From Altererythrobacter sp. KTW20L (GTDB lineage: Bacteria > Pseudomonadota > Alphaproteobacteria > Sphingomonadales > Sphingomonadaceae), in assembly GCF_023501975.1 (NCBI RefSeq), contig NZ_JAMFLH010000006.1, forward strand, positions 178,867 to 242,866: 64,000 bases of DNA. Direction: 5' to 3'. A program made the translations under genes and the position numbers. Positions within the stretch are counted from its first letter, which is position 1, and each line of letters begins with the position of its first letter. The notes under the pieces are model-generated. The model searched no databases, was not told where the DNA came from, and saw only the letters and a list, made by a program, of their open reading frames with translations. Of this stretch, positions 7,984-17,966 are shown in pieces.

Positions 7984-10845
7984 CTAAAGCTCTCCCGCTG
8001 CCAGGTATTCCACCTCCATGCCCAGGGTGGCGATCTGGTCATCGATCACTGCGCGGTCACCCACCACCACGATCGCCATATCGCGCGGGTGGAGGTACTG
8101 CGCGGCGGCGGCATCGATATCGGCAGCTTCGATGGAGCGATAGATTTCCGGCAGGCGTTCCTGGTAGTCGTCCGGTCGACCGAACAGCCTGTTAGCCAGC
8201 AGGGCTTCGAGCACCTGGTCGTTGGTTTCGAACCGGTTAGGCAGGCCGCGCGCGTTGCCGTCGGTCACGCGCTGCAGTTCCACCTGATCGACTGGGCGCT
8301 GGTCCGGGAAGGCCTCCATCTGCTCGACAATGGCGCGAATGGAATCCGCCGTGCGATCGGCCTGGACTGCGGTGGAAACGGTGAAGGCTTGCGGTCCCAC
8401 GCGGCCCGGCAGGTTCGAGCGTACGCCATAGGTCCAACCCCGCGTCTCGCGCAGGTCCATGTTGAGGCGTGACAGGAAGCCGTTGCCCATCACTTCATTC
8501 GCCAGTTCCAGCGGCTCGGTCCCTCGGGCCAGGCCGGTCAGCGGTAGCAGGCGGGCCATGAGCAGCACCGATTGCGGCGAATTGGGCCGGTCGATAACGA
8601 CCAGGCGTTGGCGGGCTGCCGGGATCGACGTGTCGATGGCCTTGGTGGGGCGGGCGGCGGGCAGCAGGGCCCAGTCACCGAAAGCGCCCTCTAGCAGCGG
8701 CAGGAGGCTGGCCATGTCGATATCGCCCACTACGGTGAAGCTGGCAAGATCGGGGCGGAACCATTCGCTGTGCTCGGCGCGCAGGTCGGCCGTGGTCAGG
8801 CGCTGGACCACCTCGCTGGTGCCGATGGTCGAGGCCATGGCATAGGGGTTTTCGCCGAACAGTAGGCGGCCCATGGCGCGGCTCGCCAGCTCGCCCGGCT
8901 GGGTGCGCTCCTCGTCGATTTCGGCCAGCCTCTGGGTCTGCACGCGGCCGAAGGCATCTTCAGCGAAGCTGGGGTTGAGCGTGATGTCGGCCATCAGGCC
9001 CAGCGATTGCGGCAGGCTGCTGGTCAGCGATGTCAGCCTGACCGTGGTCGTATCGACGCCTGCACTCGCGCTCACGCTGGCACCCAGTTCCTCCTGCGCG
9101 ATCAGGATGTCGAAGGTGTCGCGGGTGGTTGTGCCTTCGGCCAGCATATCCACCATCATCTGGTGCCGTCCTTCCTCGCCCGGGCCATCGACCACGGATC
9201 CTGCATCGAATGTCAGGGCGATGGTGACGGTGGGCACGGTTTCGCGCTGCACCAGGGTGACGGGCGTGCCGTTCGACAGCGTGGCGCGCTGGGCGGCGGG
9301 GAAATCGAGCGCGGGAACCTCGCCCACGGCGGGCAGGTCGCGCGGCGGGCCGGAGCGGGCGGCAACCTGGCCGCCGCCGGCATCGGGCGCGGGCGGGGGA
9401 TTGGTCGCCTCGTCACCCCAGCCGCCCATTGCTCCGCCATCCAGCGTGCGATCCCCCGGCACCACGGCCAGAGTATAGGCCGGGCGGTTGAGCCAGCGTT
9501 GCATGGCATCGCGCACTTCTGCCGGGGTCACTGTTGCCACACGCTCCAGCTGGGTGCGATAGAACGCCGGATCGCCCGAATAGAGCAGCCCTTCGGCCAG
9601 GACCATGCCCTTGCCGCCAAAGCCGCCCACGCTTTCCAGGCTGCCGACAGAACCGGCGATGATCTGGGTGGCCGCGCGGCGCACTTCGTCGGCCGTCGGT
9701 CCTTCGGCCACCAGCCGCGCGATTTCGGCATCGAACAAGGCTTCGGCCGCAGCGCGGTCCTCGCCCGGGACAAGGTCGAACTGGGTGGACAGGAAGCCGA
9801 TCTGCTCCAACGCGAGGAAACTGGCATAGACGCTGGTTGCCAGTTCCGCGTCATAGACCATCGACAGGTCGAGCCGCGAGGTGGCGAGGCCGCCGAGGAT
9901 GTGCATGCCGACCTGCAGCGGGACGGCATCGGCATGGTTCAGGTCCGGGCCGGTCCAGCTGCGCATCACACGGACCTGGCTGACCTGGTCGGCCATTTCC
10001 TCGGTGATGGGCGCTGGCAGATCGACCGGCGCCGCATCCACCGTCACCACATCGGGCCCGCGCGGAATGTCGCCGAACCAGCGCTCCACTGCGGCGCGCG
10101 CGGTGGGAACGTCGATATCGCCCGCCAGCGCCAGCACCACGTTGTTGGGGCCATAGTTGTCGCGGAACCAGTTGCGCACGTCTTCCAGCGTCGCGGCGGA
10201 CAGGTCGGCCATCGAGCCGATGGTGGAATGGCGATAGGGATGGCCCACCGGCAGCAGCACTTCGCTCACCCGGTAATCGACCAAGCCGAACGGCTGGTTG
10301 TCGCCCTGCCGCTTTTCATTCTGCACCACGCCGCGCTGGGCATCGAGCCGCTCCTGGCTGACAGCGCCGAGCAGGTAGCCCATGCGGTCCGCTTCCATCA
10401 TCAGTGCCAAGTCTAGCGCACTGGTCGGCACGGTTTCGACATAGTTCGTGCGGTCAAACCAGGTGGAACCGTTGGTGGGGGTGGACCCTGCGCCTTCCAG
10501 CGGAATGTCGAAATTCTCCACGTTCTCGCTGCCGGTGAACATGATGTGTTCGAACAGGTGGGCAAAGCCGGTGCGGCCGCGCGGTTCGTGCTTGGAACCC
10601 ACGCGGTAATAGACCGTGACCCCCACGATCGGGGCCTTGCGATCGGTGTGGACGATGGTGACAAGGCCGTTGTCGAGCGTGAAGGTCTCGTAGGGAATGT
10701 CTACCTGCTCGACCAGCGCGGCGAGGTCCGCTGCGGGCGTTACTGCTGGCGGTGCCGAAGCGATTGGCGCGGCACCTTGCGGGGTGGCGCAGGAGGCCAG
10801 CAGGATCGCGGGGACGAGGGCGGAGAAATAGCGAAGCGGTTTCAT
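7984..10845 (-). CDS. M16 family zinc metallopeptidase, duplicated, lipoprotein
   Basis: A protein of about 953 residues with a lipoprotein signal (LLASC lipobox, Cys near residue 19), so it is probably attached to a membrane facing the periplasm. The first M16 half has the inverted zinc motif HLFEH near residues 96-100 and the distal glutamate in VVQNEKRQG. The second half has RHQMMVDML at the equivalent place, so it is catalytically dead, as usual in bacterial two-half M16 enzymes. A Pro-rich linker joins the halves. ATG 10845 is preferred over TTG 10854. Confidence 0.9.
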   Translation of the reverse strand: MKPLRYFSALVPAILLASCATPQGAAPIASAPPAVTPAADLAALVEQVDIPYETFTLDNGLVTIVHTDRKAPIVGVTVYYRVGSKHEPRGRTGFAHLFEHIMFTGSENVENFDIPLEGAGSTPTNGSTWFDRTNYVETVPTSALDLALMMEADRMGYLLGAVSQERLDAQRGVVQNEKRQGDNQPFGLVDYRVSEVLLPVGHPYRHSTIGSMADLSAATLEDVRNWFRDNYGPNNVVLALAGDIDVPTARAAVERWFGDIPRGPDVVTVDAAPVDLPAPITEEMADQVSQVRVMRSWTGPDLNHADAVPLQVGMHILGGLATSRLDLSMVYDAELATSVYASFLALEQIGFLSTQFDLVPGEDRAAAEALFDAEIARLVAEGPTADEVRRAATQIIAGSVGSLESVGGFGGKGMVLAEGLLYSGDPAFYRTQLERVATVTPAEVRDAMQRWLNRPAYTLAVVPGDRTLDGGAMGGWGDEATNPPPAPDAGGGQVAARSGPPRDLPAVGEVPALDFPAAQRATLSNGTPVTLVQRETVPTVTIALTFDAGSVVDGPGEEGRHQMMVDMLAEGTTTRDTFDILIAQEELGASVSASAGVDTTTVRLTSLTSSLPQSLGLMADITLNPSFAEDAFGRVQTQRLAEIDEERTQPGELASRAMGRLLFGENPYAMASTIGTSEVVQRLTTADLRAEHSEWFRPDLASFTVVGDIDMASLLPLLEGAFGDWALLPAARPTKAIDTSIPAARQRLVVIDRPNSPQSVLLMARLLPLTGLARGTEPLELANEVMGNGFLSRLNMDLRETRGWTYGVRSNLPGRVGPQAFTVSTAVQADRTADSIRAIVEQMEAFPDQRPVDQVELQRVTDGNARGLPNRFETNDQVLEALLANRLFGRPDDYQERLPEIYRSIEAADIDAAAAQYLHPRDMAIVVVGDRAVIDDQIATLGMEVEYLAAGEL

Positions 10846-11046
10846 CTGTATCAACTACCACCGTGGAATGGACTGTCCAGCGTTTCGGCAAGCATTTCGG
10901 CCACCAGTTCGCACCACTTGACCCACATCATTGTGCGTAAATCGACGAAGGGTGAAACTGGCGCGGCAAGGAACTTCGCGGCAGGTCTTGCATCGTAGTG
11001 TCGGCCAGCCGATCTAACGGGCTAACACACTTGCCGAACGACAGGT

Positions 11047-11074
11047 CTTGTGTTGCAACATTGCAACACTATCT
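11047..11074 (+). promoter_or_regulatory. Putative RpoH (heat-shock) promoter of clpB enclosing a palindrome
   Basis: CTTG at 11047-11050 and ACTATCT at 11068-11074 are separated by about 17-18 bases. This resembles the alphaproteobacterial sigma-32 pattern CTTG-N17/18-CYTATNT, with one mismatch in the -10 element. The clpB ATG is 33 bases further on. The spacer is almost entirely the inverted repeat GTGTTGCAA-CA-TTGCAACAC (11050-11069), placed where a repressor would block RNA polymerase. Promoter assignment is by eye. Confidence 0.5.
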
Positions 11075-11106
11075 GGGGTGGAAATGGGACCAAGGGGCCA
11101 GACGAC

Positions 11107-13686
11107 ATGAACCTCGAAAAATTCACTGACCGCGCCAAGGGCTTCCTGCAAGCCGCGCAAACCGTGGCGATCCGCATGAACCACCAGCGGATCACACCCG
11201 ACCACATTCTCAAAGCCCTGCTGGAAGACAGCGAAGGCATGGCCGCCGGGCTGATTAGCCGCGCGGGCGGTTCCGCACCGCTGGCCGTTGCAGCCGTCGA
11301 TGCCGCGCTGGCCAAGGTGCCGGCCGTTTCGGGCTCGGGCGCGCAGCAGACGCCGGGGCTGGATAACGATGCCGTGCGTGTGCTCGACCAGGCAGAGCAG
11401 CTCGCCACCAAATCGGGCGATGCCTATGTCACGGTGGAGCGGATGCTGCTCGCCCTGGCGCTTGCCACTACCACGGCGGCGGGCAAGGCGCTGGCGGGCG
11501 CGGGCCTCACCCCGCAAACGCTCAGCGCTGCCATCGAAGCCCTGCGCAAGGGCAAGAGCGCCGACAGCGCCAATGCCGAGGCGACCTATGATGCGATGAA
11601 GAAGTTCGCCCGCGACCTCACGCAAGCCGCGCGTGACGGCAAGCTCGACCCGGTGATCGGGCGTGACGAGGAAATCCGCCGCACGATCCAGATCATCGCC
11701 CGCCGCACCAAGAACAACCCTGTCCTGATCGGCGAGCCCGGCACCGGCAAGACCGCGATTGCCGAAGGGCTGGCGCTGCGCATCGCCAATGGCGACGTGC
11801 CCGACAGCCTGAAGGACCGCACGCTGATGAGCCTCGACCTCGGCAGCATGATCGCGGGCGCGAAGTATCGCGGCGAGTTCGAGGAACGGCTGAAGAGTGT
11901 ACTCGATGAGGTGAAGGGCGCCGACGGCCAGATCATCCTGTTCATCGACGAGATGCATACCCTGATCGGCGCTGGAGCGAGCGAAGGTAGCATGGACGCG
12001 GGCAACCTGCTCAAGCCCGCGCTTGCCCGCGGCGAGCTGCACTGCATCGGCGCGACGACGCTCGATGAATACCAGAAATATGTCGAGAAAGACCCGGCCC
12101 TGCAGCGCCGCTTCCAGCCGGTGTTCGTGGACGAGCCGAGCGTGGAGGACACGATCTCGATCCTGCGCGGGCTGAAGGAGAAGTACGAATTGCACCACGG
12201 CGTGCGCATCACCGATGGCGCCATCGTGGCCGCAGCCCAGCTTTCCAACCGCTACATTGCCGACCGCTTCCTGCCCGACAAAGCGATCGACCTGATGGAC
12301 GAGGCCGCCAGCCGCATCCGCATGGAAGTGGAAAGCAAGCCGGAGGAAATCGAAGGCCTCGACCGGCGGATCATCCAGCTCAAGATCGAGGAATCGGCGC
12401 TTGGCCGGGAAACCGACACGGCCTCCAAGGACCGCCTTGCCGCCCTGCGCGAGGAACTGGCCAACCTTGAACAGCAGTCGAGCGAGCTGACCACGCGCTG
12501 GCAGAACGAGCGCGACAAGATCCATGCCGAGGCGCGGATCAAGGAAGACCTCGACAAGGCGCGGATCGAACTGGAACAGGCCCAGCGGCAGGGCGACCTC
12601 GCCCGCGCGGGCGAGCTGTCATACGGCACGATCCCGGCGCTGGAAAAGCAGCTGGCCGAAGCTGCCGGTCTCACCGAAAACGCACTGCTGCGCGAGGAAG
12701 TGACCGAGGACGACATCGCCAGCGTGGTCAGCAAGTGGACCGGCATCCCGGTGGACCGGATGATGGCGGGCGAGCGCGAGAAGCTCCTGCGGATGGAGGA
12801 AGTGATCGGTGCGCGGGTGATCGGCCAGGCCGACGCTGTGCGTGCCGTGTCCAGGGCCGTGCGTCGCGCGCGGGCGGGCCTGCAGGATCCGAACCGACCG
12901 CTGGGCTCGTTCCTGTTTCTCGGCCCAACGGGCGTCGGCAAGACCGAACTGACCAAGGCCCTGGCCGAATTCCTGTTCGACGATGACAACGCCATGGTCC
13001 GCATCGACATGTCGGAGTTCATGGAAAAGCATGCTGTCGCCCGACTGATCGGCGCGCCTCCGGGCTATGTCGGCTATGACGAGGGCGGGGTGCTGACCGA
13101 GGCCGTGCGCCGTCGCCCCTATCAGGTGGTGCTGTTCGACGAGGTCGAGAAGGCCCACGCCGACGTGTTCAACGTGCTGTTGCAGGTGCTGGATGATGGT
13201 CGCCTGACCGACGGGCAGGGCCGCGTGGTCGACTTCTCCAACACCCTCATCATCCTCACCAGCAACCTCGGCAGCCAGTATCTCGCCAACCTGGCGGACG
13301 GGCAGAGCGTGTCCGACGTGGAGCCGCAGGTGATGGACGTGGTGCGCGGGCATTTCCGGCCCGAATTCCTCAACCGGCTGGACGAGATCATCCTGTTCCA
13401 CCGCCTGGCGCAGGAACACATGGCACCCATCGTTACCATCCAGGTCGGGCGGGTGCAGAAGCTGCTGAAGGACCGCAAGATCGTGCTCGACCTCACAGAG
13501 GGCGCGCTCGCCTGGCTCGGCCGGGTGGGCTACGATCCGGTCTATGGCGCACGGCCCTTGAAGCGGGCGGTGCAGCGCTACCTGTCCGACCCCCTGGCCG
13601 AAAAGCTGCTGCAGGGCGAAGTGCCCGATGGCTCGACCGTCAAGATCGACGAGGGCGACGGTGCGTTGGAGATGGTGGTCTCCTGA
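11107..13686 (+). CDS. clpB: ATP-dependent disaggregase ClpB
   Basis: An 859-residue Hsp100 chaperone that, with DnaK, pulls proteins out of aggregates after heat stress. It has an N-terminal double Clp repeat, Walker A GEPGTGKT at about 209-216, Walker B IILFIDE, a long coiled-coil middle domain rich in Glu/Gln/Arg (about 410-530), and a second Walker A GPTGVGKT at about 606-613. Length is normal. The start is the ATG preceded by AAGGGG; a longer frame back to 11050 runs through the promoter and is rejected. Confidence 0.97.
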   Translation: MNLEKFTDRAKGFLQAAQTVAIRMNHQRITPDHILKALLEDSEGMAAGLISRAGGSAPLAVAAVDAALAKVPAVSGSGAQQTPGLDNDAVRVLDQAEQLATKSGDAYVTVERMLLALALATTTAAGKALAGAGLTPQTLSAAIEALRKGKSADSANAEATYDAMKKFARDLTQAARDGKLDPVIGRDEEIRRTIQIIARRTKNNPVLIGEPGTGKTAIAEGLALRIANGDVPDSLKDRTLMSLDLGSMIAGAKYRGEFEERLKSVLDEVKGADGQIILFIDEMHTLIGAGASEGSMDAGNLLKPALARGELHCIGATTLDEYQKYVEKDPALQRRFQPVFVDEPSVEDTISILRGLKEKYELHHGVRITDGAIVAAAQLSNRYIADRFLPDKAIDLMDEAASRIRMEVESKPEEIEGLDRRIIQLKIEESALGRETDTASKDRLAALREELANLEQQSSELTTRWQNERDKIHAEARIKEDLDKARIELEQAQRQGDLARAGELSYGTIPALEKQLAEAAGLTENALLREEVTEDDIASVVSKWTGIPVDRMMAGEREKLLRMEEVIGARVIGQADAVRAVSRAVRRARAGLQDPNRPLGSFLFLGPTGVGKTELTKALAEFLFDDDNAMVRIDMSEFMEKHAVARLIGAPPGYVGYDEGGVLTEAVRRRPYQVVLFDEVEKAHADVFNVLLQVLDDGRLTDGQGRVVDFSNTLIILTSNLGSQYLANLADGQSVSDVEPQVMDVVRGHFRPEFLNRLDEIILFHRLAQEHMAPIVTIQVGRVQKLLKDRKIVLDLTEGALAWLGRVGYDPVYGARPLKRAVQRYLSDPLAEKLLQGEVPDGSTVKIDEGDGALEMVVS

Positions 13687-13727
13687 CCGATCAGGTCACC
13701 AACGGATCCCGGCTTGTAAATTGAAAA

Positions 13728-13751
13728 GGGGGCAGAGTTTCCTCTGCCCCC
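13728..13751 (-). terminator. Intrinsic terminator between clpB and the TonB receptor gene
   Basis: A perfect 10-bp stem (GGGGGCAGAG / CTCTGCCCCC) with a TTTC loop. Read on the minus strand it is followed by TTTTCAA, so it best serves the TonB receptor gene ending at 13782. On the plus strand, after clpB, the T-run is displaced, but the hairpin could still help. Confidence 0.75.
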
Positions 13752-13781
13752 TCACATTGGTTTTGACTTCTTGCGCAGCCC

Positions 13782-16700
13782 TTAGAAGGACAGCGCGTCG
13801 GTCCGGATACGCAGGCCGGCATAGAAGTAACGGCCCAGCCAACCGGTCGGGGCATTGATCGAGCCCAGCGGCGGCAGTTCGTTGGTGAAGTTGTTTACAC
13901 CGGCATAGACGCCGAACCGTTCACCTGCCGTGTTGTACTGGATGCGCGCGTCATGGATGAAGCGCTCATTGAAGTAGATGTACTCCGGCGCAGCGATATC
14001 GGGGTTGCCCGCGATCACGTCATTTGCGTAGCGGCTCTGGCGCCCGATATACTGAAGACCATAGTTGATGCTCCAGTTGTCGTTGCTCCAGGTGAGGTCG
14101 GCATTGCCGTTCCACTTCGGAGCGCCCGATTCCCCACGGTCGTCGTTTACCGTGCCGCCATTGGCAGGCAGGAAGTTCAGCTTGTCGAGATAGCCGACAG
14201 TTCCGCGGAAGGAGAGTGCGCTGCCTGCGCCGAGTCTCGTCGAATAGTTGACGGTGAAGTCGGCACCGCTGGTTTCGAAGAATGCCACGTTTACCGGAGC
14301 AAGCTGGAAGCTCTCGACATAACCGGTTCCCTGGGCTCGATCTACGAGTGGGCAGAAAACATTGTCGAGATTTGGCGAATCGACGCAGAATTCCGCCAAT
14401 CTTGTCAGGCTGGTGGTGTTGATTGCCTCATTGAGTTCGATATCGAACCAGTCGAAGCTCAGGTAGAGGTTCGGGATGAAGCTCGGGCTGACGACTACGC
14501 CCGCAGTCCAGGTGGTCGCACGCTCCTGCGCGAGATTGGTGTTGCCGGAATTGAAACCGGGAAGCGACGCACTCGAATCGATTTCCGATTCGTAATCGTA
14601 ATCGTCGAAGTCGGCTCCCAGACCTTCGATCAATGCACGGCAGTTGGCCACGCGGAATTCCGTGCCGTTGTCGATATTGTTCGGGTCACACGGATCTTCG
14701 ATAAACGAGAATGTTCCCGTGCGCGGTGCAAACAGTTCCGTGATGTTCGGCGCGCGGGTGGACTTGGAATAGCTGCCGCGGAAGCGGACATCTTCGATCG
14801 GCGCATAGATACCGGACACGGCCCAACTATCGGCATAACCGGAAATGGAATAATCTGAAACACGCGCAGAGGCGGAAACCTCCAGCAGGTGGGCGAGGGG
14901 CATGTCGGCAAGCAGCGGGATGTTGATCTCGCCGAAGGCCTCATAGACATTGAACGCGCCGCGTTCGTCGGCCAGCAAGGCAAGATCTGCCATTACCCCG
15001 GTGTCCGGATCGAAGTCAGCAACCTGCTTCGAGATCGGGTCGAACAGCGACTTGCTCCTCTCCTCCCGGTACTCTGCACCAAAGGCATAGCCGATGGCTC
15101 CCCCGGGAAGCTCAAACAGATGTCCGAAGTCACCGGTAACGAAGCCGTTCACCACATATTGCGTGATTGTGAAGCGGTTCTGCAGATCGGCATTGATGAA
15201 ATCGAGTGAAGCCTGCGATGCCACGCCTTCGCCAAACACGTTGAGCGGCACACAATCCTGCGGAGCGAAGGTCTGCGGAGCTTCGCCATAGGAGAAGTTC
15301 CCGCTGTCAACGATCCCGCTACCGTCGATGCTGACCCGGCATACGATATTCCCGTTAGGGGTGCCGTTGAGGAACTGACCTTCATCGACTGCGTCGAGAG
15401 CCGCGAAATAGCGGTCTGCGATGCGGTAGTTCAGGCTGGTGTACTTGGTGTTGTTCTGGCCGAAAGTGTAGCTCAGTTCGAACTGGGCGTTGTCGGTCAG
15501 ATCGCCATCGATGCCGAACACGGTGCGGAACACCTCGCGATCGACAAACTCGCCCCTCGTGCCCAGGTCGAAATTGTCGCGGTTGAACAGAACGCCGCCG
15601 AAACCAATCGGCTCATAGTCGTCGTCGCCTGCATTCGCCGCATCAATTGCCGCAATGGCATCCACCGCATCGCGGACGTTCTGCGGAATCAGCGGATTGT
15701 CGTTGGAAACGAAGGTGAAGAAATCGAAGCTTGGCTGCGATATGGTGAAGGTTTGCGTATCGACATACTTGCCTTCCGCGAAGAAGCGCACGGTTGGCGT
15801 CACATCGTAATGGCTGAAAAAGTTCAGGCTATGGTGTTCGGTCTGCGCCTGAAGATCGCCCTGGTAGCTGGCGACAGGCGTATCGTCGGTATTGGCCGTA
15901 CCGGCCGAGCGGAAGCCGGAACCGGGCAGGGAGGTGCCGGGGTTGTATACTTGGCCGTCACCGCGGAACACCGCTGCAAAACTGCTGTCGATGACCAGCG
16001 CGCCGCCAGGCGCGCTATCCGCCCAGCCGATGAACGGCAGCGGGATGTTGTCCGGGATGTTGGGATCATCGGGCTGGTCGTCCGGGTTGCGCACCAGCAA
16101 CAGCGCGTCGAAGCGGCCGTTGGGGCGATCGCCAAAAGCCACGCGCTCGTCGCGGCGGAATTCATAGGACAGGGCGATGTTGCCGCGTCCACCGTGGACC
16201 TGCCGACCGACTGTAGCCGAAACGAAAGTGCTTTCCGCATCACCGAAGTCAGAAATGCCCTGCTGCGCACGGAAATCGAGGCCTTCGAAGTCATCCTTCA
16301 TGACGAAGTTGACCACGCCGGACACGCCGTCCGCACCATAGATGGGCGAAACACCGCCGGTCAGAACGTCGATGCGCTCGACCAGAGCGGTCGGGATGGT
16401 GTTGATATCGACCGCAGCTTCGCCCGGCGCGCCAGCGACGTGACGACGCCCGTCCACCAGGACAAGCGTGCGCTTTGCACCCAGGTTGCGCAGGTTGAGA
16501 AGGTTGACGCCCGCGCCACCGAAGCGGGCCTGAGAGCCTGCTGCGTCGAAGTTGTCTTCCGAGTTGAACAGCGAAGGGGTCTGCGTGAGCAGTTCGGTGA
16601 TGTTGGTCAGGCCGGACTGTTCGATGTTCTGCGCGGTGATCGAAACGACCGGCGCGGCATTGTCCGTTTCCGGGCGCGCGATGCGGCTGCCGGTCACGAA

Positions 16701-16832
16701 GATAATGTCCCCACCGTCGCTGGCGGCAGCACCGGTGGTGTCCACGTCCTGCGCCACGGCGGGAGCGGACAACAGTGCCACGGAAAGAGCAATGGGTGCG
16801 CTCGCACCCTTCAGAGCGGTTCGAAAGTTCAC
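13782..16832 (-). CDS. TonB-dependent outer-membrane receptor
   Basis: A 1016-residue protein with an N-terminal signal peptide ending around APAVAQ, a TonB-box-like DIIFVTGSRI, a plug domain (NITELLTQTPSLF; GGAGVNLLNLRNLGAKRTL; GADGVSGVVNFV) and a long beta-barrel ending in an aromatic residue (DALSF). Such receptors import large substrates through the outer membrane using TonB energy. The plug resembles the Oar/CirA-like receptors common in sphingomonads; the ligand cannot be deduced. It stands alone with its own promoter and terminator. GC is slightly lower than in the neighbouring genes, as is common for these receptors. Confidence 0.93.
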   Translation of the reverse strand: MNFRTALKGASAPIALSVALLSAPAVAQDVDTTGAAASDGGDIIFVTGSRIARPETDNAAPVVSITAQNIEQSGLTNITELLTQTPSLFNSEDNFDAAGSQARFGGAGVNLLNLRNLGAKRTLVLVDGRRHVAGAPGEAAVDINTIPTALVERIDVLTGGVSPIYGADGVSGVVNFVMKDDFEGLDFRAQQGISDFGDAESTFVSATVGRQVHGGRGNIALSYEFRRDERVAFGDRPNGRFDALLLVRNPDDQPDDPNIPDNIPLPFIGWADSAPGGALVIDSSFAAVFRGDGQVYNPGTSLPGSGFRSAGTANTDDTPVASYQGDLQAQTEHHSLNFFSHYDVTPTVRFFAEGKYVDTQTFTISQPSFDFFTFVSNDNPLIPQNVRDAVDAIAAIDAANAGDDDYEPIGFGGVLFNRDNFDLGTRGEFVDREVFRTVFGIDGDLTDNAQFELSYTFGQNNTKYTSLNYRIADRYFAALDAVDEGQFLNGTPNGNIVCRVSIDGSGIVDSGNFSYGEAPQTFAPQDCVPLNVFGEGVASQASLDFINADLQNRFTITQYVVNGFVTGDFGHLFELPGGAIGYAFGAEYREERSKSLFDPISKQVADFDPDTGVMADLALLADERGAFNVYEAFGEINIPLLADMPLAHLLEVSASARVSDYSISGYADSWAVSGIYAPIEDVRFRGSYSKSTRAPNITELFAPRTGTFSFIEDPCDPNNIDNGTEFRVANCRALIEGLGADFDDYDYESEIDSSASLPGFNSGNTNLAQERATTWTAGVVVSPSFIPNLYLSFDWFDIELNEAINTTSLTRLAEFCVDSPNLDNVFCPLVDRAQGTGYVESFQLAPVNVAFFETSGADFTVNYSTRLGAGSALSFRGTVGYLDKLNFLPANGGTVNDDRGESGAPKWNGNADLTWSNDNWSINYGLQYIGRQSRYANDVIAGNPDIAAPEYIYFNERFIHDARIQYNTAGERFGVYAGVNNFTNELPPLGSINAPTGWLGRYFYAGLRIRTDALSF

Positions 16833-16974
16833 AGGTTAGTCCCCATCAAAGGGCCGCAGGGCGGCCAGGAAATCGGCAGTTCCATCTGATCGCAAGATAA
16901 CCCCGGGCGACCAGACAGGGATAGCAAAGTGCTGGGATCGGACCTGCTTGAAGGGCGAACTAGTTTCAATTCCA

Positions 16975-17003
16975 ATTATACTTTCGCGCCAGCTTTGTTG
17001 CAG
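16975..17003 (-). promoter_or_regulatory. Putative promoter of the TonB receptor gene
   Basis: A perfect TATAAT -10 box (16975-16980, minus strand) has no good -35 element: the hexamer 17 bases upstream is CTGCAA, which lies inside the first of three direct repeats. A weak -35 overlapped by repeats suggests activator dependence. This is in the 331-base gap 16833-17163 between two divergent genes; the remaining bases show no further gene. For the plus-strand SDR gene, a TTGACC at 17088 with TATAGG at 17108 is present, but the spacing is short. Confidence 0.45.
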
Positions 17004-17036
17004 TCCTGTTGCAGTTTAACCACAGATAGGTTGCAG
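16996..17036. repeat. Three direct repeats of (T)GTTGCAG
   Basis: TGTTGCAG occurs at 16996-17003 and 17007-17014, and GTTGCAG at 17030-17036. The spacings of 11 and about 23 bases place all copies on roughly the same face of the helix. They cover and extend upstream of the -35 position of the TonB receptor promoter, as expected of a regulator site. Confidence 0.55.
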
Positions 17037-17163
17037 AGGCGTAAAGAGCGCTTCAGGGCCAGAGAAAGAGCTGGAGAAGAGGCGGGCTTGACCCTTGTCC
17101 GTGCGCCTATAGGGAACATCGGCAAAGCGGGCTCGAAGTCCGCGTCTTGGAGAGCGATCGGTC

Positions 17164-17946
17164 ATGAAGCTTGATTCGACAGTTGCGGCAGTGGTGACGG
17201 GCGGCGCATCCGGCCTGGGCGAAGCAAGCGCGCGTGCGCTGGCGGCAAAGGGCGTGCGGGTCGCGCTGTTCGACCTCAATGCAGAGCGTGGCGAAGCGGT
17301 CGCTACCGAGATCGGTGGCATGTTCGCCCGTGTCGATGTGTCCGACGAGGCATCGGTCGATGCCGGGTTCGCCGCTGCCCGCGCCGCCCACGGTCAGGAA
17401 CGGGTGCTGGTCTGCTGTGCCGGGATCGGCACGATCGGCAAGGCCGTGCGCCGCGACAAGGAAACCGGCACGCCTTCGCACATGCCGGTGGACCTGTTTC
17501 TCAAGACCCTGAAGGTCAACCTGGTCGGCACCTTCCAGTGCGTCGCCAAGTCGGCTGCAGGCATGATGAACCTCGAAGGGCGGGAAGATGGCGAGCGCGG
17601 GGCGATGGTCACCACGGCCAGCGTGGCCGCGGTCGATGGCCAGATCGGGCAGGTCGCCTATTCCGCCTCGAAAGCCGGTGTGGCCGGAATGACGCTGCCG
17701 ATCGCGCGCGATTTCATGTCCGAAGGCATCCGCATCAACACCATCCTGCCGGGCATCTTCAATACCCCACTGCTGGCCGGGCTGCCGCAGAACGTGGCCG
17801 ATGCCCTGGCTGCCGCGGTTCCGTTCCCCAAGCGCCTGGGCAAGCCCGAGGAATATGCCGACCTGGTGCTGACCATGATCGAGAACGGCTATTTCAACGG
17901 CGAATGCGTGCGGCTTGACGGCGGCATCCGCATGGGACCGCGTTGA
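17164..17946 (+). CDS. Short-chain dehydrogenase/reductase, HSD10-like
   Basis: A 260-residue NAD(P)-dependent dehydrogenase. The Rossmann motif TGGASGLGEA is at residues 13-22, D(V)S-type cofactor contacts follow, and the catalytic YSASK motif is near residue 160, with Ser in TTASVAAVDG upstream. The segment around RRDKETGTPSHMPVD matches the insertion typical of type-II 3-hydroxyacyl-CoA dehydrogenase (HSD17B10-like) enzymes, suggesting a role in fatty-acid or branched-chain oxidation. The mtnP ATG lies 20 bases after the stop, with a strong GGAGG site between. Confidence 0.85.
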   Translation: MKLDSTVAAVVTGGASGLGEASARALAAKGVRVALFDLNAERGEAVATEIGGMFARVDVSDEASVDAGFAAARAAHGQERVLVCCAGIGTIGKAVRRDKETGTPSHMPVDLFLKTLKVNLVGTFQCVAKSAAGMMNLEGREDGERGAMVTTASVAAVDGQIGQVAYSASKAGVAGMTLPIARDFMSEGIRINTILPGIFNTPLLAGLPQNVADALAAAVPFPKRLGKPEEYADLVLTMIENGYFNGECVRLDGGIRMGPR

Positions 17947-17966
17947 TCCACAGGCAGGAGGAGCAG

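Noticed and set aside
9007..10416. Plus-strand open frame (469 codons) opposite the M16 peptidase gene
   Set aside because: Shadow of the real gene; no domain or ribosome site, and composition typical of an antisense frame.
17016..17024. TTAACCACA resembling a DnaA box
   Set aside because: A single copy with one mismatch, no AT-rich unwinding region and no replication genes near; not an origin.
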